Source: Curvibacter lanceolatus ATCC 14669
GTDB lineage: Bacteria > Pseudomonadota > Gammaproteobacteria > Burkholderiales > Burkholderiaceae_C
Direction of reading: 5' to 3'
Assembly: GCF_000381265.1 (NCBI RefSeq)
Contig: NZ_KB906270.1
Span: 53,862-117,861, forward strand
DNA length: 64,000 nucleotides
Part shown: in pieces, positions 45,705 to 56,629 of the stretch
Numbering within the stretch: the stretch's first letter is position 1
Layout of the letters: each line of letters opens with the position of its first letter
Made by a program: the position numbers and the translations under genes
Notes under the pieces: model-generated
What the model was told of the DNA's origin: nothing
Databases searched by the model: none
The model's input: only the letters and a program-made list of their open reading frames with translations

Positions 45705-47990
45705 ATGAGGGGTTACGGCGTTCCTGCCGATGAAGTGCAGCGCTTGCAGGTGCTGGAGTCTCTGGCCGTCTGCGATCTGGTGTCCATCCCTGAGTTGGAC
45801 CGCATCACCCGCCTGGCGGCCCGGCATTTCCGGGTGCCAATGGCCATGGTCAACCTGGTGGATGCGGAGCTGCAGTGGAGCAAGTCAGTGCAGGGGGGCG
45901 AGCGTCGTACCTTGCTGCGAGAGCACTCTTTTTGCGGCCACACCATCCTGTGTGATCAGCCTTTTGTGATCACCGACGCGCGTGAGGATGCGCGCTTTGT
46001 CGCCAGCCCCCTGGTCGCGCAGCCTCCGGGTCTGGTTTTTTATGCGGGTTACCCCATCCGGTCCCTGGCGGGTCACGCTTTGGGGGCGTTGTGCCTGAGC
46101 GATCACCAGCCACGGGAGTTCAGCGAGGCTGATGCGCAGGACCTGCAGGATTTCGCCGGCTTGGTGGAGCAGTACTTCCGAGGGGTGGAGGTCGATCGAC
46201 GCGCCAGCCTCTCGGTGACGCAGTTCGAGCGCACTTTTGCCCAGGCTTCGGTCGGCATGGCCCTGGTCTCTCCCGAGTGGCGTTGGCTGCGTGTGAATGG
46301 GCAACTGGCCCAGTTGCTGGGTCGTTCCGCCGACAGCCTGGCCGGCGAGCCCCTGGAGTCTCTCCTGTTCACACCCGACAAGGGCCGGGTGATGCGCCAT
46401 TTGCAGGATCTGTTGACACACGATCTGCAGGCCCCTGAAACCACCGCGCCGCCTCAGGAGTTGCTTTTTCTGCGGCCGGATGGGTCGTTGGTGTGGTTTC
46501 TGGTGGGCGTTTCGCGCCTGGCGGCTGATGAAGAGGCTGAGGCGGCCTTTGTGTTGGTGGCGACGGACATCACCGCCCGCAAGGCCTCTGAGCAGGCGCT
46601 GGCGGTGCTGCAATTGGAGCTGGAGCACCGGGTTGAACTCCGGACCCAGGAACTCAGCGAGGCCAACGCGCGCCTCAGCACCGAGGTGGCGCAGCGCCAG
46701 GCGGCCCAGGTGGCGCTGGAGCATGAAAAAGAGTTGTTCCGGGCCACGCTGGCCCACGCCACCGATGCCTTCATCGAGGTCGACCCCGCGGGCCGGGTGA
46801 CCGCATGGAACGAAGCCGCCACAGACACCTTCGGCTGGCGTCGTGAAGAGGCGATCGGGCGCAGTGTTTTCGATCTGGTGGTGGCGCAGGGGGCGGTGAA
46901 GCGTTACCACGCAGCGTTTGAGCGGCTGCGAAATGAAGGGTTGGACCGCACGACGGGCGGGCGGCTGGAGGTGCAGACCCAGCATCGGGATGGCCGTTTG
47001 TTCCCCTCCGAGGTTTCGCTCGGGGTGAACCGCTTTCAGGGGCAGGTGCGTCTGCACGCGTTTTTGCACGACATCTCCGCGCGCAAGGCGGTTGAGCGTG
47101 AGTTGCTGGAAAGCCGCACCCGGTTGCGCCTGCTGGCCGACAACATGCCAGCGTTGATCGCCTACGTGGACGGGAACCGCGTCTACCAGTTCAACAACCA
47201 GGCGTATGAAGATTGGTTTGGCGTGCCTGTGGCGCAGATCGTGGGCCGTTCAGTGGATGGCTTCATGGAAGATGCCTTGCTGGCGACCAGGGATGCGCCC
47301 CTGCAGCGTGTGCAGGCCGGCGAGGTGGTCAGTTTCGATTCGCGCTTGAACACTCTGCGGGGAGAGATACGGGTCCACACGAACTTCATCCCGGACACCG
47401 CCATGTCGCGACCGCCTTACGGCTTCTACATCCTGGCCCAGGATGTGACGGAGCAGTATCAGCTGCAACAACGCCTGCAGCATGAGGCCAGCCATGACGC
47501 GCTGACGGGATTGCCCAATCGGCGTGCGTTCCTGCAGCGTCTGGTCGAGGCGCTGGCCCGTGTGCGGCGTCAGGGGACAGGGCTGGCGCTGATGTTCCTC
47601 GACCTCGATGGATTCAAGCAATACAACGACACCTACGGACACGACTTCGGCGATGCCGTGCTGCGCCACTTTGCCCGCACCGTGCAGTCTGCCGTGCGTG
47701 AGACCGATTCGGTGGCGCGTCTGGCAGGTGATGAGTTCACCATCATCCTGGAGGGCTTGGCCCATCCTGCGGAGCACGCCACCCTGGTGGCGCGCAAGTT
47801 GATTGCGGAGCTGGCCACCCCTGTCGTGCTCGGAGGGCGCGAATTGACGCTGGCCGCGAGCATTGGCGTGGCCATCACGGGCGGAGATTCAGGGGGCTTG
47901 GCTTTGTCAGCCGAGTTGCTGCTGTCGCGGGCCGATGCGGCCATGTACCAGGCCAAGGCCGCCGGCAAGGCGCAGTTTGCACTGAGCTGA
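45705..47990 (+). CDS. GAF-PAS-PAS-PAS-GGDEF diguanylate cyclase
   Basis: 761-residue soluble sensor that should make c-di-GMP. Order: GAF (about 15-160, with HSFCGHTILCDQPFVI), PAS1 (about 175-300), a coiled coil (305-350), PAS2 (350-470), PAS3 (475-590) and GGDEF (600-760). The signature is AGDEF (about 674), a substitution found in active cyclases. The inhibitory I-site RETD stands five residues before it, so feedback control is likely. No EAL or HD-GYP domain. GGAGG precedes ATG 45705. It may feed BcsA, but is 22 kb from the operon. Confidence 0.93.
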   Translation: MRGYGVPADEVQRLQVLESLAVCDLVSIPELDRITRLAARHFRVPMAMVNLVDAELQWSKSVQGGERRTLLREHSFCGHTILCDQPFVITDAREDARFVASPLVAQPPGLVFYAGYPIRSLAGHALGALCLSDHQPREFSEADAQDLQDFAGLVEQYFRGVEVDRRASLSVTQFERTFAQASVGMALVSPEWRWLRVNGQLAQLLGRSADSLAGEPLESLLFTPDKGRVMRHLQDLLTHDLQAPETTAPPQELLFLRPDGSLVWFLVGVSRLAADEEAEAAFVLVATDITARKASEQALAVLQLELEHRVELRTQELSEANARLSTEVAQRQAAQVALEHEKELFRATLAHATDAFIEVDPAGRVTAWNEAATDTFGWRREEAIGRSVFDLVVAQGAVKRYHAAFERLRNEGLDRTTGGRLEVQTQHRDGRLFPSEVSLGVNRFQGQVRLHAFLHDISARKAVERELLESRTRLRLLADNMPALIAYVDGNRVYQFNNQAYEDWFGVPVAQIVGRSVDGFMEDALLATRDAPLQRVQAGEVVSFDSRLNTLRGEIRVHTNFIPDTAMSRPPYGFYILAQDVTEQYQLQQRLQHEASHDALTGLPNRRAFLQRLVEALARVRRQGTGLALMFLDLDGFKQYNDTYGHDFGDAVLRHFARTVQSAVRETDSVARLAGDEFTIILEGLAHPAEHATLVARKLIAELATPVVLGGRELTLAASIGVAITGGDSGGLALSAELLLSRADAAMYQAKAAGKAQFALS

Positions 47991-48358
47991 TGGTGGGCGG
48001 GCATCGCCCATCCTGCATGCTGCCTGGCCCTCGGGCACGCAGTCAGATTGGGCTGTCGTCGGGTGGCGCACTTTGCGTACTTTTGTGCGCAACCCCCACT
48101 CTTGAGCAGCGTTTTCTGGTGGGGAAAACCTGCCTAATTTGCCGCCCTTCTGTGGCGGCGTCAAGGCCTCATCCGTGTGCCACAAAGGGGTTTCTGAGGG
48201 CTTTCCCGAGTTGGCTCAAAAACCCATGACGGCTTGATGAAAAGCCATTGCAATTCGGGTTTGGCGGGCGCATAGTGAATTCAGCTTCATCGAATTTGAG
48301 CTTCGCCATCCACCCTGAACGGTGGCGTTTTCAACCCAGAGTGCACAGGAGGCTACTC
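47991..48358. other. Intergenic region upstream of hpf
   Basis: 368 bp without a supportable gene. It carries the candidate promoter at 48248 and an imperfect inverted repeat around GTGCGC near 48085. Confidence 0.5.
48248..48276 (+). promoter_or_regulatory. Candidate sigma-70 promoter of hpf
   Basis: TTGCAA (48248-48253), 17-bp spacer, CATAGT (48271-48276). It is about 80 bp before the hpf start codon. Confidence 0.5.
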
Positions 48359-48688
48359 ATGAACTTGACGATCAGCGGTCATCACCTCGAAGTTACACCC
48401 GCCTTGCGTAGTTATGTGACGACCAAGCTGGACCGGATCACCCGACATTTTGATCAGGTGGTTGATGTGAAGGTTTTGCTCACTGTTGAAAAGCAAAAGG
48501 AAAAGCAGCGCCGCCAACGCGCCGAGTGCAATGTCCATGTCAAGGGCAACGACATGTTTGCCGAGAGTTCCCATGAGGATTTGTATGCGGCCGTGGATGA
48601 GTTGATGGACAAGCTGGATCGTCAGGTCGTCCGTCACAAGGACCGGGTGCAAGATCACCACCACGACCCGGCCAAGCGCCTGATGTGA
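48359..48688 (+). CDS. hpf: Ribosome hibernation promoting factor (short HPF/YfiA)
   Basis: 109-residue protein that binds the decoding centre of idle ribosomes. It starts [20 protein letters not shown] and keeps the basic helix ([20 protein letters not shown]) and [18 protein letters not shown]. No long C-terminal dimerisation domain. AGGAGG precedes ATG 48359. A strong terminator follows. In many proteobacteria hpf sits with rpoN and ptsN; here only ptsN and hprK follow. Confidence 0.94.
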   Translation: MNLTISGHHLEVTPALRSYVTTKLDRITRHFDQVVDVKVLLTVEKQKEKQRRQRAECNVHVKGNDMFAESSHEDLYAAVDELMDKLDRQVVRHKDRVQDHHHDPAKRLM

Positions 48689-48728
48689 TGTTGCTTGCCA
48701 GACATTTCGTGTGCTGACAAGCTCCCCG

Positions 48729-48758
48729 AAGCCGCTGTTGCAAATCAGCGGCTTTTTT
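48729..48758 (+). terminator. Intrinsic terminator after hpf
   Basis: AAGCCGCTG, 8-nt loop, CAGCGGCTT, then T's. Confidence 0.92.
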
Positions 48759-48831
48759 CTTGTCAGTTGCAGGCCGATGGCGGTTTTTCGCCGATGCTGG
48801 GCGACCGGTGCATAATCCGCCCTAACTCACC

Positions 48832-49299
48832 ATGAACCGTCTCGCGTCCATCCTCCCCGCTGCTCAAGTGCTTGTGTGCGTCGACGCCACCAGCAAGAAG
48901 CGTGCGTTTGAAGAAGCCGGCTTGTTGTTCGAGAGCCTTCATGGCCTCAGCCGAGCATTGATCACCGACAGCCTGTTTGCGCGCGAACGCCTGGGGTCCA
49001 CAGGGCTGGGCCATGGCGTGGCCATCCCTCATGGGCGCATCAAGGGGCTCAAGTTTCCGATGGCTGCGGTCTTTCAGTTGGCCAATCCGATCGGCTTTGA
49101 TGCCCCTGATGAGCAGCCTGTGGGCTTGTTGATCTTTCTGCTGGTGCCCGAAGCGGCGACCCAGAAGCACCTGGAAATCCTGTCCGAGATTGCCGAGCTG
49201 CTCAGCGATGCCCCGCTGCGTGAGCGGATCAAGGCCTGTACCGATGCGGCTGAATTGCATCAGATGATCGCCACCTGGCAATCCACTCAGCCGGCCTGA
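48832..49299 (+). CDS. ptsN: PTS IIA-like nitrogen regulatory protein PtsN
   Basis: 155 residues, EIIA(Ntr). The phosphorylated His is in [11 protein letters not shown] (about 66). Takes phosphate from NPr/HPr and regulates rather than transports. 22 bp before hprK and probably co-transcribed with it. Confidence 0.94.
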   Translation: MNRLASILPAAQVLVCVDATSKKRAFEEAGLLFESLHGLSRALITDSLFARERLGSTGLGHGVAIPHGRIKGLKFPMAAVFQLANPIGFDAPDEQPVGLLIFLLVPEAATQKHLEILSEIAELLSDAPLRERIKACTDAAELHQMIATWQSTQPA

Positions 49300-49321
49300 T
49301 GTCTTCGAGGCAGGCTCTGTC

Positions 49322-50272
49322 GTGAAACCCAACGTCGTCAGTGCGGATGTCCTCTTCGAGGAGTTCCGCTCCGTTCTGAAATGGGAATGGGTGGCGGGCC
49401 TGGGGGCCTCGGAGCGGCGTTTTGACGAGGTGGTGGTCCGGGCTGCCCGCTCGGGCGCCGATCTGGTGGGTTACCTCAATTACATCCATCCTTACCGGGT
49501 CCAGATTCTCGGTGAGCGTGAAATTGCCTACCTGACCAATGCCACGCCAGAGGACTGCGCCCGCCGCATCTCCCGCATCGTGACCCTGGAGCCGCCGGTG
49601 CTGGTGTTGGCTGACGGCCAGGCAGCGCCCGATGCGCTGCTGTCGATGTGCGAGCGCGCACAGATCCCGATGTTTGCCACCCAGGAGTCGTCGGCCTTCG
49701 TGATCGATGTGCTGCGGGCCTATCTGTCCAAGCATTTTGCAGACCGCACCTCCATGCATGGGGTGTTCATGGACATCCTGGGGCTCGGGGTGATGATCAC
49801 TGGCGAGTCCGGCCTGGGCAAGAGCGAACTGGGTCTGGAGCTGATCTCGCGGGGCAACGGTCTGGTGGCCGATGACGCGGTAGATCTCTACCGCATCAAT
49901 CAGACCACCATCGAAGGGCGTTGCCCGGAACTGCTGCAGAACCTGCTGGAAGTGCGCGGCATCGGCTTGCTCGACATCCGGGGCATCTTTGGTGAGACGG
50001 CGGTGCGGCGCAAGATGCGGCTCAAGCTCATCGTGCACCTGGTCCGCAAGGAAACCCTGGAGCGCGATTACGAACGCCTGCCCTATGAGCCCCTGACCCA
50101 GGACGTGCTGGGTGTGCCCGTGCGCAAGGTGGTGATCCAGGTGGTGGCCGGTCGCAACATCGCGGTGCTGGTGGAGGCTGCCGTGCGCAACACGATTCTC
50201 CAGTTGCGCGGCATCGATACCTACCAGGAGTTCGTGGAGCGGCACCGCCGCGCCATGGAGCAAGAGGGCTGA
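49322..50272 (+). CDS. hprK: HPr kinase/phosphorylase
   Basis: 316 residues; phosphorylates and dephosphorylates a Ser on HPr. The N-terminal domain (1-130) is followed by a P-loop [11 protein letters not shown] (about 160) and the family signature [15 protein letters not shown] (about 217). It starts at GTG 49322. The ptsN-hprK pairing is usual in betaproteobacteria, where it works in a regulatory rather than a sugar-uptake PTS. Confidence 0.95.
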   Translation: MKPNVVSADVLFEEFRSVLKWEWVAGLGASERRFDEVVVRAARSGADLVGYLNYIHPYRVQILGEREIAYLTNATPEDCARRISRIVTLEPPVLVLADGQAAPDALLSMCERAQIPMFATQESSAFVIDVLRAYLSKHFADRTSMHGVFMDILGLGVMITGESGLGKSELGLELISRGNGLVADDAVDLYRINQTTIEGRCPELLQNLLEVRGIGLLDIRGIFGETAVRRKMRLKLIVHLVRKETLERDYERLPYEPLTQDVLGVPVRKVVIQVVAGRNIAVLVEAAVRNTILQLRGIDTYQEFVERHRRAMEQEG

Positions 50273-50306
50273 TCGGGGCTGGCGCCCTAAGGCCTCAGGC
50301 TGAGGC

Positions 50307-50729
50307 TCAGCGTTTGTCGCTGGCGCAGTTGGCGCACAAACCGTACAGCGACATGGCGTGGTCCTGCAGCAGCCAGTGCTTGGCCTTGGCCACCATTTGC
50401 TGGCGCCGCTCGATTTCGGCGTCATAGAACTCTTCGACCTTGCCGCAACTGGTGCAGACCAGGTGATCGTGGTGCTGACCTTCGTTGAGTTCGTAGACCG
50501 CCTTGCCACTTTCAAAGTGGCTGCGGCTCAGGATCCCGGCCTGCTCGAACTGGGTGAGCACCCGGTACACGGTGGCCAGTCCGATGTCGGACTGCTCCTG
50601 CAGCAGGACGCGAAACACGTCTTCAGCCGTCATGTGGCGTTGCCGCCCCTTCTGGAACAGCTCCAGGATCTTGAGGCGGGGCAGCGTTGCTTTGAGCCCG
50701 GTATTTTTCAGTTCTTCGATATTGGCCAT
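50307..50729 (-). CDS. fur: Ferric uptake regulator Fur
   Basis: 140-residue iron-responsive repressor. Winged helix (1-85) with [13 protein letters not shown] and [18 protein letters not shown]. Metal sites are in [16 protein letters not shown] and the C-terminal CANC. ATG 50729 ([18 protein letters not shown]) fits the family; an upstream in-frame start adds nine unlike residues. Divergent from bamE across 85 bp. Confidence 0.96.
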   Translation of the reverse strand: MANIEELKNTGLKATLPRLKILELFQKGRQRHMTAEDVFRVLLQEQSDIGLATVYRVLTQFEQAGILSRSHFESGKAVYELNEGQHHDHLVCTSCGKVEEFYDAEIERRQQMVAKAKHWLLQDHAMSLYGLCANCASDKR

Positions 50730-50814
50730 GCAAGGGTCCTTCCGCCAGCGTACCAACCCGCTCTGACAGGCCCAGCCGCTACAATGGGCCGATCATATCG
50801 CTACCTCCCGACCC

Positions 50815-51366
50815 ATGTCTGCTTATTCCCCTCGAAGCGCCCGGCTGAGTTTGTCGCTGGCATTGTGTGCCGGTGTCGCGGCCTGTGGTTCGTTCGACGG
50901 CGCCAGCAGCCGCATCGCCACGGCCATCACGCCTTATCGGATCGAGATCGTCCAGGGCAATTTCGTCTCCAAGGAGCAGGTGGCGGCCCTGCAGCCCGGC
51001 ATGACGCGGCAACAGGTCAAGGAGGTGCTGGGCACCCCACTGGTCGTCAGCGTCTTCCATTCCGATCGCTGGGATTACGTGTTCACCCTGCGCCGCCAAG
51101 GCGTGGAGCCGCAGTCGCGGCGCCTCAGCGTCTATTTCAAGGGCGATGCCCTGGATCGTTTTGAAGGCGACGAAATGCCCAGCGAGGCCGAGTTTGTGGC
51201 CACGCTGGATTCGCGCACCAAATCGAAGAAGATCCCGCCCCTGGAGGCCACCGACGAGCAACTGAGCAAGTTTCCGGTGCCCAAACGCAGCGTCAGCGCC
51301 AGCTCCCAGGTGGATGATTCGCCTTTGCCGGCCACCTACCCGCCGCTGGAGCCCACCCGCCGCTGA
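50815..51366 (+). CDS. bamE: Outer membrane assembly lipoprotein BamE
   Basis: 183 residues, lipobox GVAAC (Cys 24). SmpA/OmlA domain: [49 protein letters not shown]. Component of the beta-barrel assembly machine. The extended C-terminal tail (about 130-183) is Ser/Pro-rich. Divergent from fur, as is common in the group. Confidence 0.94.
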   Translation: MSAYSPRSARLSLSLALCAGVAACGSFDGASSRIATAITPYRIEIVQGNFVSKEQVAALQPGMTRQQVKEVLGTPLVVSVFHSDRWDYVFTLRRQGVEPQSRRLSVYFKGDALDRFEGDEMPSEAEFVATLDSRTKSKKIPPLEATDEQLSKFPVPKRSVSASSQVDDSPLPATYPPLEPTRR

Positions 51367-51424
51367 GGCGGCCCGGTGCCCTGGGCCCGAGCTTCTTTTT
51401 TTCGACCGACAGGATATTCAGAAG

Positions 51425-52237
51425 ATGAGTGCTGCTTTGCACAAGATCGCCATTGCTGGCGCTTCGGGCCGCATGGGCCGCATGTTGCTGGAGGCGGTTC
51501 AGGCCGCCGATGACTGCGTTCTGGCAGGTGCGCTGGATGTGCCCACCAGCCCGGCTCTGGGCACCGATGCGACGGCCTATCTGGGCCAGAGCAGCGGTAT
51601 CCACATCACCTCGGATCTGCGCGCGGGCCTGCAGGGCGCGCAGGTGCTGATCGACTTCACTCGCCCCGAAGGCACGCTGGCCCACCTGAAGGTCTGCCGC
51701 GAGCTGGGGGTGAAGGCCGTCATCGGGACCACAGGCTTTTCTGACGCCCAGAAGGCGGAGATTGCCGAAATCTCGCGCGACATCGCCATCATGATGGCGC
51801 CCAACATGAGCGTGGGCGTGAACGTCACGCTCAAACTGCTGCAGATGGCCGCCAAGGCCCTGTCGACCGGCTACGACATCGAGATCATCGAGGCGCACCA
51901 TCGGCACAAGGTGGATGCCCCTTCGGGCACGGCACTCAAGATGGGTGAGGTGATTGCCGATGCTCTGGGGCGCGACCTCAAGGATTGCGCGGTCTACGCC
52001 CGTGAAGGGGTGACCGGCGAGCGCGACCCGTCCTCCATCGGCTTTGCGACGGTGCGCGGTGGCGACATCGTCGGCGACCACACGGTGCTGTTTGCCGGCA
52101 TCGGCGAGCGCATTGAAGTCACGCACAAATCGTCCAGCCGATCGACCTATGCCCAAGGCAGCCTGCGGGCGGTGCGCTTTCTGGCCACCCAGCAGGCGGG
52201 CCTGTTCGACATGTTCGACGTGCTGGGCCTGAACTGA
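51425..52237 (+). CDS. dapB: 4-hydroxy-tetrahydrodipicolinate reductase
   Basis: Second dedicated step of lysine/diaminopimelate synthesis. 270 residues. NAD(P) motif [11 protein letters not shown] (about 11), then the catalytic block [20 protein letters not shown] (about 160). ATG 51425. Confidence 0.97.
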   Translation: MSAALHKIAIAGASGRMGRMLLEAVQAADDCVLAGALDVPTSPALGTDATAYLGQSSGIHITSDLRAGLQGAQVLIDFTRPEGTLAHLKVCRELGVKAVIGTTGFSDAQKAEIAEISRDIAIMMAPNMSVGVNVTLKLLQMAAKALSTGYDIEIIEAHHRHKVDAPSGTALKMGEVIADALGRDLKDCAVYAREGVTGERDPSSIGFATVRGGDIVGDHTVLFAGIGERIEVTHKSSSRSTYAQGSLRAVRFLATQQAGLFDMFDVLGLN

Positions 52238-52249
52238 TCGGCCCCCGCC

Positions 52250-52900
52250 ATGGGCAGCCTGCAATTGCTTGGCGACGGCGACCTGCTCACGCGCGGGGTC
52301 GCGGCCTTGCTTTTGCTGATGTCGGTGGCCAGCTGGGTGGTGATTCTGCGCAAGAGCTGGGTGCTGTGGCGTGCCCGGGCGGATGTGCCACGGGCCACGG
52401 CCCTGTTCTGGCAGGCGCAGGGCATGGAGCAGGCCTTGGCCCATTTGGCGGCGCTGGACCGTGATCGGGCCCTGCTGCCCTTGGTGGAGGCGGCTTCTTC
52501 CTTGAGCCATGCGGGCTCGCTGGCGGGCGCTGGCTCGCGCGAACAGCAACTGACCCGCCACCTGCGCGATGCCCTGCATGGGGTGCTGCGTCGCCTGCAG
52601 TGGGGGCAGGTGCTGCTGGCCACGGTGGCGTCCTCGGCTCCTTTCGTGGGCTTGTTGGGGACGGTGTGGGGGATTTTCCATGCGCTGACCGCTCTGGCCG
52701 GCGTGCGCACCCTGACTCTGGACCAGGTGGCCGGCCCAGTGGGGGAGGCCCTGGTGATGACTGCGGCGGGGCTGGGGGTGGCGATTCCGGCGCTGCTGGC
52801 CTACAACGTGATGGGCCGCCTGATTGCCGCCATCGAAGCCGATCTGGAAGGCTTTGCCCGCGATCTGCGTGAATTGCTGCTTGAGAAAGCACTGCCGTGA
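52250..52900 (+). CDS. exbB: MotA/TolQ/ExbB proton channel family protein
   Basis: 216 residues with three helices: near 15-35, 115-140 (VASSAPFVGLLGTVWGIFHA) and 160-185. Uses the proton gradient with the ExbD-like partner. TolQ is the alternative name; the lack of tolA/tolB nearby favours ExbB. The stop overlaps exbD (GTGA). Confidence 0.85.
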   Translation: MGSLQLLGDGDLLTRGVAALLLLMSVASWVVILRKSWVLWRARADVPRATALFWQAQGMEQALAHLAALDRDRALLPLVEAASSLSHAGSLAGAGSREQQLTRHLRDALHGVLRRLQWGQVLLATVASSAPFVGLLGTVWGIFHALTALAGVRTLTLDQVAGPVGEALVMTAAGLGVAIPALLAYNVMGRLIAAIEADLEGFARDLRELLLEKALP

Positions 52901-53361
52901 GTTTCGGGCGCCTTGAGCGGGGCGATACCTCCCGGCCCCTGAGTGACATCAACGTGACGCCGCTGGTGGATGTGATGCTGGTGCTGGTGGTGATCCTGAT
53001 CCTGACAGCCCCCTTGCTGGCCAGCAGCCTGCGCCTGGATCTGCCGCACGCCGAGGCGGCGCAGCCGGTGCAGAGCCATCGCTCGGTGTCGCTGGCCTTG
53101 GACACCGGTGGCCAGATCTACCTCAATGAGGCCCCCTTGACCGACCTGGCTGCGGCGCAACGGCTCAATGAACTGGCCCAGGAGGACCCGCAGATCGAGG
53201 TGCAGTTGCGCGCCGACGCCCGGGTTCCTTATGGCCGGGTGGTCGAGTTGCTGGGCCTGGCCCAGAAAGCCGGCTTGAGCCGCATTGGCTTTGTGGCGGA
53301 TCCTCGCCCGGCGTCCCCAAGCAGCCCTGCAGTGCCCGGCGGCCCGGGCCCAGCCCGCTAG
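52897..53361 (+). CDS. exbD: ExbD/TolR biopolymer transport protein
   Basis: 154 residues. The N-terminal helix has the family motif SDINVTPLVDVMLVLVVILI with the proton-carrying Asp (about 25), followed by a periplasmic domain and a Pro/Ser-rich tail. GTG 52897 overlaps exbB. No tonB gene is in the window. Confidence 0.87.
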   Translation: MSFGRLERGDTSRPLSDINVTPLVDVMLVLVVILILTAPLLASSLRLDLPHAEAAQPVQSHRSVSLALDTGGQIYLNEAPLTDLAAAQRLNELAQEDPQIEVQLRADARVPYGRVVELLGLAQKAGLSRIGFVADPRPASPSSPAVPGGPGPAR

Positions 53362-53439
53362 CGCCTAAAATCCACCCATCGCAAGCCGCTGGGCTTGCTC
53401 CTCCAACCGGCGGCAACCGTGGTCGCCACAGAGTATTCC

Positions 53440-56118
53440 ATGCAAGAAAAGTACAACCACATTGAGGTTGAGCGCGCCGCGCACGACCATTGGACCGCCC
53501 GCGACGCCTACCGTGTGACCGAACAGGCCGACAAGAAGAAGTTCTATGCCTGCTCCATGCTGCCTTACCCCAGCGGCAAGCTGCACATGGGCCACGTGCG
53601 CAACTACACCATCAACGACATGCTGACGCGCTACCTGCGCATGAACGGCTACAACGTGTTGATGCCCATGGGCTGGGATGCTTTCGGCCTGCCGGCCGAG
53701 AACGCGGCCCTGAAGAACGGCGTGCCGCCCGCCCAGTGGACCTACGACAACATCGCCTACATGAAGAAGCAGATGCAGGCGATGGGCTTGGCCATCGACT
53801 GGAGCCGCGAGGTGGCCACCTGCGATCCGAGCTACTACAAGTGGAACCAGTGGCTGTTCCTGAAGATGCTTGAAAAAGGCATTGCCTACCGCAAGACCCA
53901 GACCGTGAACTGGGACCCTGTCGACCAGACCGTGCTGGCCAATGAGCAGGTGATCGACGGCCGTGGCTGGCGCACCGGTGCCCTGGTGGAAAAGCGCGAA
54001 ATCCCGGGCTACTACCTGAAGATCACCGATTACGCAGGCGAGTTGCTGGACCAGGTGCAGAACCATCTGCCGGGCTGGCCCGAGCGCGTGCGCCTGATGC
54101 AGGAGAACTGGATCGGCAAGAGCGAAGGGGTTCGCTTTGCCTTCCCGCATGACATCCGCGGCGATGACGGTCAGTTGATCGGCGACGGCAAGCTGTATGT
54201 CTTCACCACCCGGGCCGACACCATCATGGGCGTGACCTTCTGCGCCGTGGCCCCCGAGCACCCCTTGGCCCAGCATGCGGCGCGTGGCAATGCGGCGCTG
54301 CAGGCCTTCATCGAAGAATGCAAGTCGGGTGGCACCACTGAAGCCGAATTGGCCACGCAGGAAAAGAAGGGCCAGCCGACCGGCCTGAGCGTGATCCACC
54401 CCCTGACCGGCGAATCGGTGGCCGTGTGGGTGGGCAACTACGTGCTCATGAGCTACGGCGACGGCGCAGTGATGGGCGTGCCAGCTCACGACGAGCGCGA
54501 TTTTGCGTTTGCCCTCAAGTACCAGTTGCCGATCCGTCAGGTGGTGCAGGTCGAGGGGGAGGCGTACGACTTCACCCAATGGCACGACTGGTATGGCGAC
54601 AAGCAGCGCGGCGTGATGATCAACTCGGGCCCATACGATGGCCTGAAGTTTGCCGACTGCGTGAATGCCGTGGCCGCCGCACTGGCCGACAAGGGACTGG
54701 GCGAGAAGAAGACCACCTGGCGCCTGCGCGATTGGGGCGTGAGCCGCCAGCGCTACTGGGGCACGCCGATCCCGATCATCCACTGCCCGGAGCACGGCCC
54801 CGTGCCGGTGCCCGAAAAAGACCTGCCGGTGGTGCTGCCGCAGGATTGCATTCCCGATGGCTCTGGCAACCCGCTGCACAAGCACGAAGGCTTCCACGCC
54901 GGCGTGACCTGCCCGGTGTGCGGCCAGCCGGCGCGCCGTGAAACCGACACCATGGACACCTTTGTGGACTCGTCCTGGTACTTCATGCGCTACTGCGATC
55001 CGAAGAACAGCGAGGCCATGGTGGCCGACGGCGCCAATTACTGGATGCCGATGGACCAGTACATCGGCGGCATCGAGCACGCCATCCTGCACCTGCTGTA
55101 CGCCCGTTTCTGGACCAAGGTGATGCGAGACCTGGGCCTGGTGAAGGTCGATGAGCCTTTCACCAAGCTGCTGACGCAGGGCATGGTGCTGAACCACATC
55201 TATTCGCGCCGCACCGAAAAAGGGGGCAAGGAATACTTCTGGCCCCACGATGTGGAGCACGTGCTCGACGAAGCCGGCAAGGTCATCGGCGCCAAGCTCA
55301 AGAATGCCGTGGGCGACCTGCCCGTGGGCACCGCCATCGATTACGAGGGTGTGGGCACCATGAGCAAGAGCAAGAACAACGGTGTGGACCCGCAGGACCT
55401 GATCGAGCGCTACGGCGCTGACACGGCCCGGCTGTACACCATGTTCACGGCGCCGCCCGAGGCCACCCTGGAGTGGAACGATGCCGCCGTGGAAGGCAGT
55501 TACCGCTTCCTCCGCCGCGTCTGGAACTTCGGCAGCAAGCTGCTGGCGATCAATGTCGAGGCCGCCAACGCCAGCACGGCCCAGGCCAGTTCGCTGGGCG
55601 AGGTGGTGTTCGGCAAGGAGGCCAAGGCGCTGCGCCTGGAGGTGCACACCGTGCTCAAGCAGGTGGACTATGACTACCAGCGCATGCAGTACAACACCGT
55701 GGTGTCGGGCGCCATGAAGATGCTCAACGCCTTGGAAGACTTCAAGGCCATGGATTGCCCAGGTGCCCAGGTGGCGCTGATTGAGGGCTTTGGCATCTTG
55801 CTGCGCTGCATCTACCCCGCCACCCCCCACGTCGCGCACAGCCTGTGGACCGAGCTGGGCTATGCCGGCTCGCTGGGCGACCTGCTGGATGCCGCCTGGC
55901 CTCAGGTGGACGAAGCGGCGCTGCAGCAAGACGAGATCGAACTGATGTTGCAGATCAACGGCAAGCTGCGCGGCTCCATCCTGGTGCCGGCCGCGGCGGA
56001 CAAGGCGGCCATCGAAGGCATCGCCTTGGCCAGCGAGGTGTTTGTCAAGTTGGCCAACGGTGCCGCCCCCAAGAAGGTGGTGGTGGTGCCCGGTCGTCTC
56101 GTCAACCTGGTGGTCTGA
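53440..56118 (+). CDS. leuS: Leucyl-tRNA synthetase
   Basis: 892-residue class I synthetase. HIGH region [15 protein letters not shown] (about 42-56), a CP1 editing domain (about 225-420) with the TTRADT block, and KMSKS-type MSKSK (about 640). ATG 53440. The next gene starts 1 bp after the stop. Confidence 0.98.
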   Translation: MQEKYNHIEVERAAHDHWTARDAYRVTEQADKKKFYACSMLPYPSGKLHMGHVRNYTINDMLTRYLRMNGYNVLMPMGWDAFGLPAENAALKNGVPPAQWTYDNIAYMKKQMQAMGLAIDWSREVATCDPSYYKWNQWLFLKMLEKGIAYRKTQTVNWDPVDQTVLANEQVIDGRGWRTGALVEKREIPGYYLKITDYAGELLDQVQNHLPGWPERVRLMQENWIGKSEGVRFAFPHDIRGDDGQLIGDGKLYVFTTRADTIMGVTFCAVAPEHPLAQHAARGNAALQAFIEECKSGGTTEAELATQEKKGQPTGLSVIHPLTGESVAVWVGNYVLMSYGDGAVMGVPAHDERDFAFALKYQLPIRQVVQVEGEAYDFTQWHDWYGDKQRGVMINSGPYDGLKFADCVNAVAAALADKGLGEKKTTWRLRDWGVSRQRYWGTPIPIIHCPEHGPVPVPEKDLPVVLPQDCIPDGSGNPLHKHEGFHAGVTCPVCGQPARRETDTMDTFVDSSWYFMRYCDPKNSEAMVADGANYWMPMDQYIGGIEHAILHLLYARFWTKVMRDLGLVKVDEPFTKLLTQGMVLNHIYSRRTEKGGKEYFWPHDVEHVLDEAGKVIGAKLKNAVGDLPVGTAIDYEGVGTMSKSKNNGVDPQDLIERYGADTARLYTMFTAPPEATLEWNDAAVEGSYRFLRRVWNFGSKLLAINVEAANASTAQASSLGEVVFGKEAKALRLEVHTVLKQVDYDYQRMQYNTVVSGAMKMLNALEDFKAMDCPGAQVALIEGFGILLRCIYPATPHVAHSLWTELGYAGSLGDLLDAAWPQVDEAALQQDEIELMLQINGKLRGSILVPAAADKAAIEGIALASEVFVKLANGAAPKKVVVVPGRLVNLVV

Positions 56119-56119
56119 C

Positions 56120-56617
56120 GTGCTGCGCCGCACCGCCCTGATCTGGCCTGTGGGCCTGTTGCTGACCGGCTGCGGCTTCCAGCTGCGCCGGGCGCCCGAT
56201 TTCGTCTTCGAGCGCGTGTTCATCAATGGCCAGCCCAATTCGCCTTTGTCTGAAGAACTGCGCCGCAACCTGGAGTCGCTCGACAAGCTGCAGGTGATCC
56301 GGGATGCCCGGCAGATGGAGACGGCGCAGGTGATCATTGACCTGTTGTCGGATCAGCGGGAGAAGGTGGTGGTGGCCCTGAACGCCTCGGGCCAGGTGCG
56401 GCAGTTCCAGCTGCGGGTGCGGGTGCGTTTCAAGCTGCGCACCTTGCAGGGCAAGGAGCTGATTGCCCCGACTGAAATCCTGCAGCAGCGCGACATCAAC
56501 TACAGCGAAACCCTGGCCCTGGCCAAGGAAACCGAAGAAGCCCTGCTCTACAAGAGCATGCAGACCGATGTGGTGCAGCAACTCATGCGGCGCCTGGCGG
56601 CTGTGCGCGAGCTTTGA
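56120..56617 (+). CDS. lptE: LPS assembly lipoprotein LptE
   Basis: 165 residues, starting at a GTG right after leuS. Lipobox LLLTGC (Cys 18), then GFQLRRAPDFVFERVFINGQ. Plugs LptD in the outer membrane for LPS export. The leuS-lptE-holA order is widely conserved and supports the call. Confidence 0.92.
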   Translation: MLRRTALIWPVGLLLTGCGFQLRRAPDFVFERVFINGQPNSPLSEELRRNLESLDKLQVIRDARQMETAQVIIDLLSDQREKVVVALNASGQVRQFQLRVRVRFKLRTLQGKELIAPTEILQQRDINYSETLALAKETEEALLYKSMQTDVVQQLMRRLAAVREL

Positions 56618-56629
56618 GGGCCTGGTTTC

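Noticed and set aside
53365..56337. Open minus-strand frame of 990 codons opposite leuS
   Set aside because: It is a shadow of leuS and lptE, which have unmistakable motifs; the product is low-complexity His/Val/Gly-rich.
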